Shown: positions 63,201 through 64,000 of the stretch, piece after piece
Position numbering within the stretch: the first letter of the stretch is position 1
Layout: every line of letters begins with the position of its first letter
From: Phylloscopus collybita
Taxonomy: Eukaryota > Chordata > Aves > Passeriformes > Phylloscopidae
DNA: 64,000 nt
NCBI GenBank assembly: GCA_027886175.1
Contig: JAJNNQ010000137.1
Coordinates: forward strand, 7,134,001 to 7,198,000
Direction of reading: 5' to 3'
The notes under the pieces: model-generated
Databases searched by the model: none
What the model saw: the letters and a program-made list of their open reading frames with translations, nothing else
Told to the model about the DNA's origin: nothing
Made by a program: the position numbers and the translations under genes

Positions 63201-64000
63201 ATTCTGCTTCAGGTAAAGAACAGTCTAAGTTTCAAAATCACAAGAGAGCCATTTTAGGGACATATCTTGGATAGAAGGACATATGAGGAACAAAACAATT
63301 ACATATAAATTTAATCTAGGGTGGTTTATGTTCATGACACAACAGATGAGGCAGTATGAAACTATATTGTTGGGGTAGAAAGCTTATTTAAATACATTTG
63401 AATAACTTATTTCCTGAAGTCTGGATAAAAATAGGACAGGTTGTGTGTGGGCTATATTACTGAGATACGTTCTCATTCAAAACAGACATATTTCATCAGT
63501 TTTTTCCTTTCAATAATCCAATTGTCACTTTTATAGTCCATAAAAAAATGTGCAGAAGGGATAGGAAATGACTTTCATACATATCCTGACTGCTGAGTTG
63601 CTCTGTTTCATTACATTGCCCTGCAGATGACTGACAGCTCTGTAATCAACTTCAGACTGGATTTAGTGGTTCCACATCCCATTCTCTCATTAATTATTGA
63701 AGGCATTTTTCTCTGTTGCACACCGGGTCACTGTATCCACTGTGCTTATATTTGCATCTCCTGAGTAGCAGAGGAGTTGTTGAACTGGGAATCAGTCATC
63801 ACATGCACACACACAAGAAAAGATGAAGAAAAGTAACATAAAAGAACCACAGAAGTGTTTGCAAGAGGCCTGGAGCAACTCCACTGCTACCTGTGAGGTC
63901 TCATGTTCAGAAACAAACCAGTTGCTTACAAGAGAGGTTCTTGTTTTGCAAATGCTTTTGGTTTTTATTCTAAACAGAGAATAGTTTTTTGTGTTTTTTT
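60264..64000. other. Non-genic stretch to the window end
   Basis: No gene or transposon recognised. An A/AAAG tract lies at about 60611-60650. An open frame of 129 codons at 61692-62081 (+) has no family signature. An ATTTGCAT octamer occurs at 63750-63757. Confidence 0.5.
60611..60650 (+). repeat. A/AAAG-rich tract
   Basis: Repeated AAAG and AAAAAG units over about 40 bp with few interruptions; low-complexity purine-rich DNA. Confidence 0.8.

Overview
The window looks like a gene-poor stretch of nuclear DNA from a bird, most likely a passerine. Three things point there. The interspersed repeats are overwhelmingly CR1-type LINEs, several ending in the ATTCTATGA-type 3' terminal repeat. An endogenous-retrovirus LTR resembles a family I recall from passerine genomes. 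The background is AT-rich and CpG-poor, with many A/T and A/C simple repeats. The bird call is firm (inference plus established knowledge); the passerine call rests on memory of the LTR and is less firm.

I find no supportable protein-coding exon, tRNA, rRNA, snRNA, CRISPR array or CpG-island promoter. The open frames present are short, lack recognisable domains, or lie in repeats. The window could be intergenic or lie inside a very large intron; sequence alone does not decide.

Layout: 1-11 kb carries four CR1 pieces: a minus-strand 3' end at 862-1322, a plus-strand piece with a reverse-transcriptase remnant at 4005-4690, a short tail at 6432-6515, and an old minus-strand copy at 10838-11035. 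11-37.7 kb is mostly unique sequence with microsatellites, a compact hairpin at 12641-12688, a perfect RFX-type palindrome at 16628-16641 and a long A/C-only strand at 29604-29780. 37.7-41.7 kb holds a 777-bp solo LTR with near-perfect 5-bp target duplications, then two young CR1 3' ends. 45-47.3 kb carries a very old minus-strand CR1-like element in two blocks separated by about 1.2 kb of unmatched sequence. 47.8 kb has a pure GGAGA pentanucleotide array. 58.4-60.3 kb contains another ancient CR1 (minus) and a younger CR1 (plus).

There is no gene cooperation to describe. The most interesting items are structural or possible regulatory sites: the hairpin, the RFX and homeodomain palindromes, the pure purine array, the nested CR1 rearrangement and the unexplained insert between the ancient CR1 blocks. 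I see no evidence of a new biological system here.
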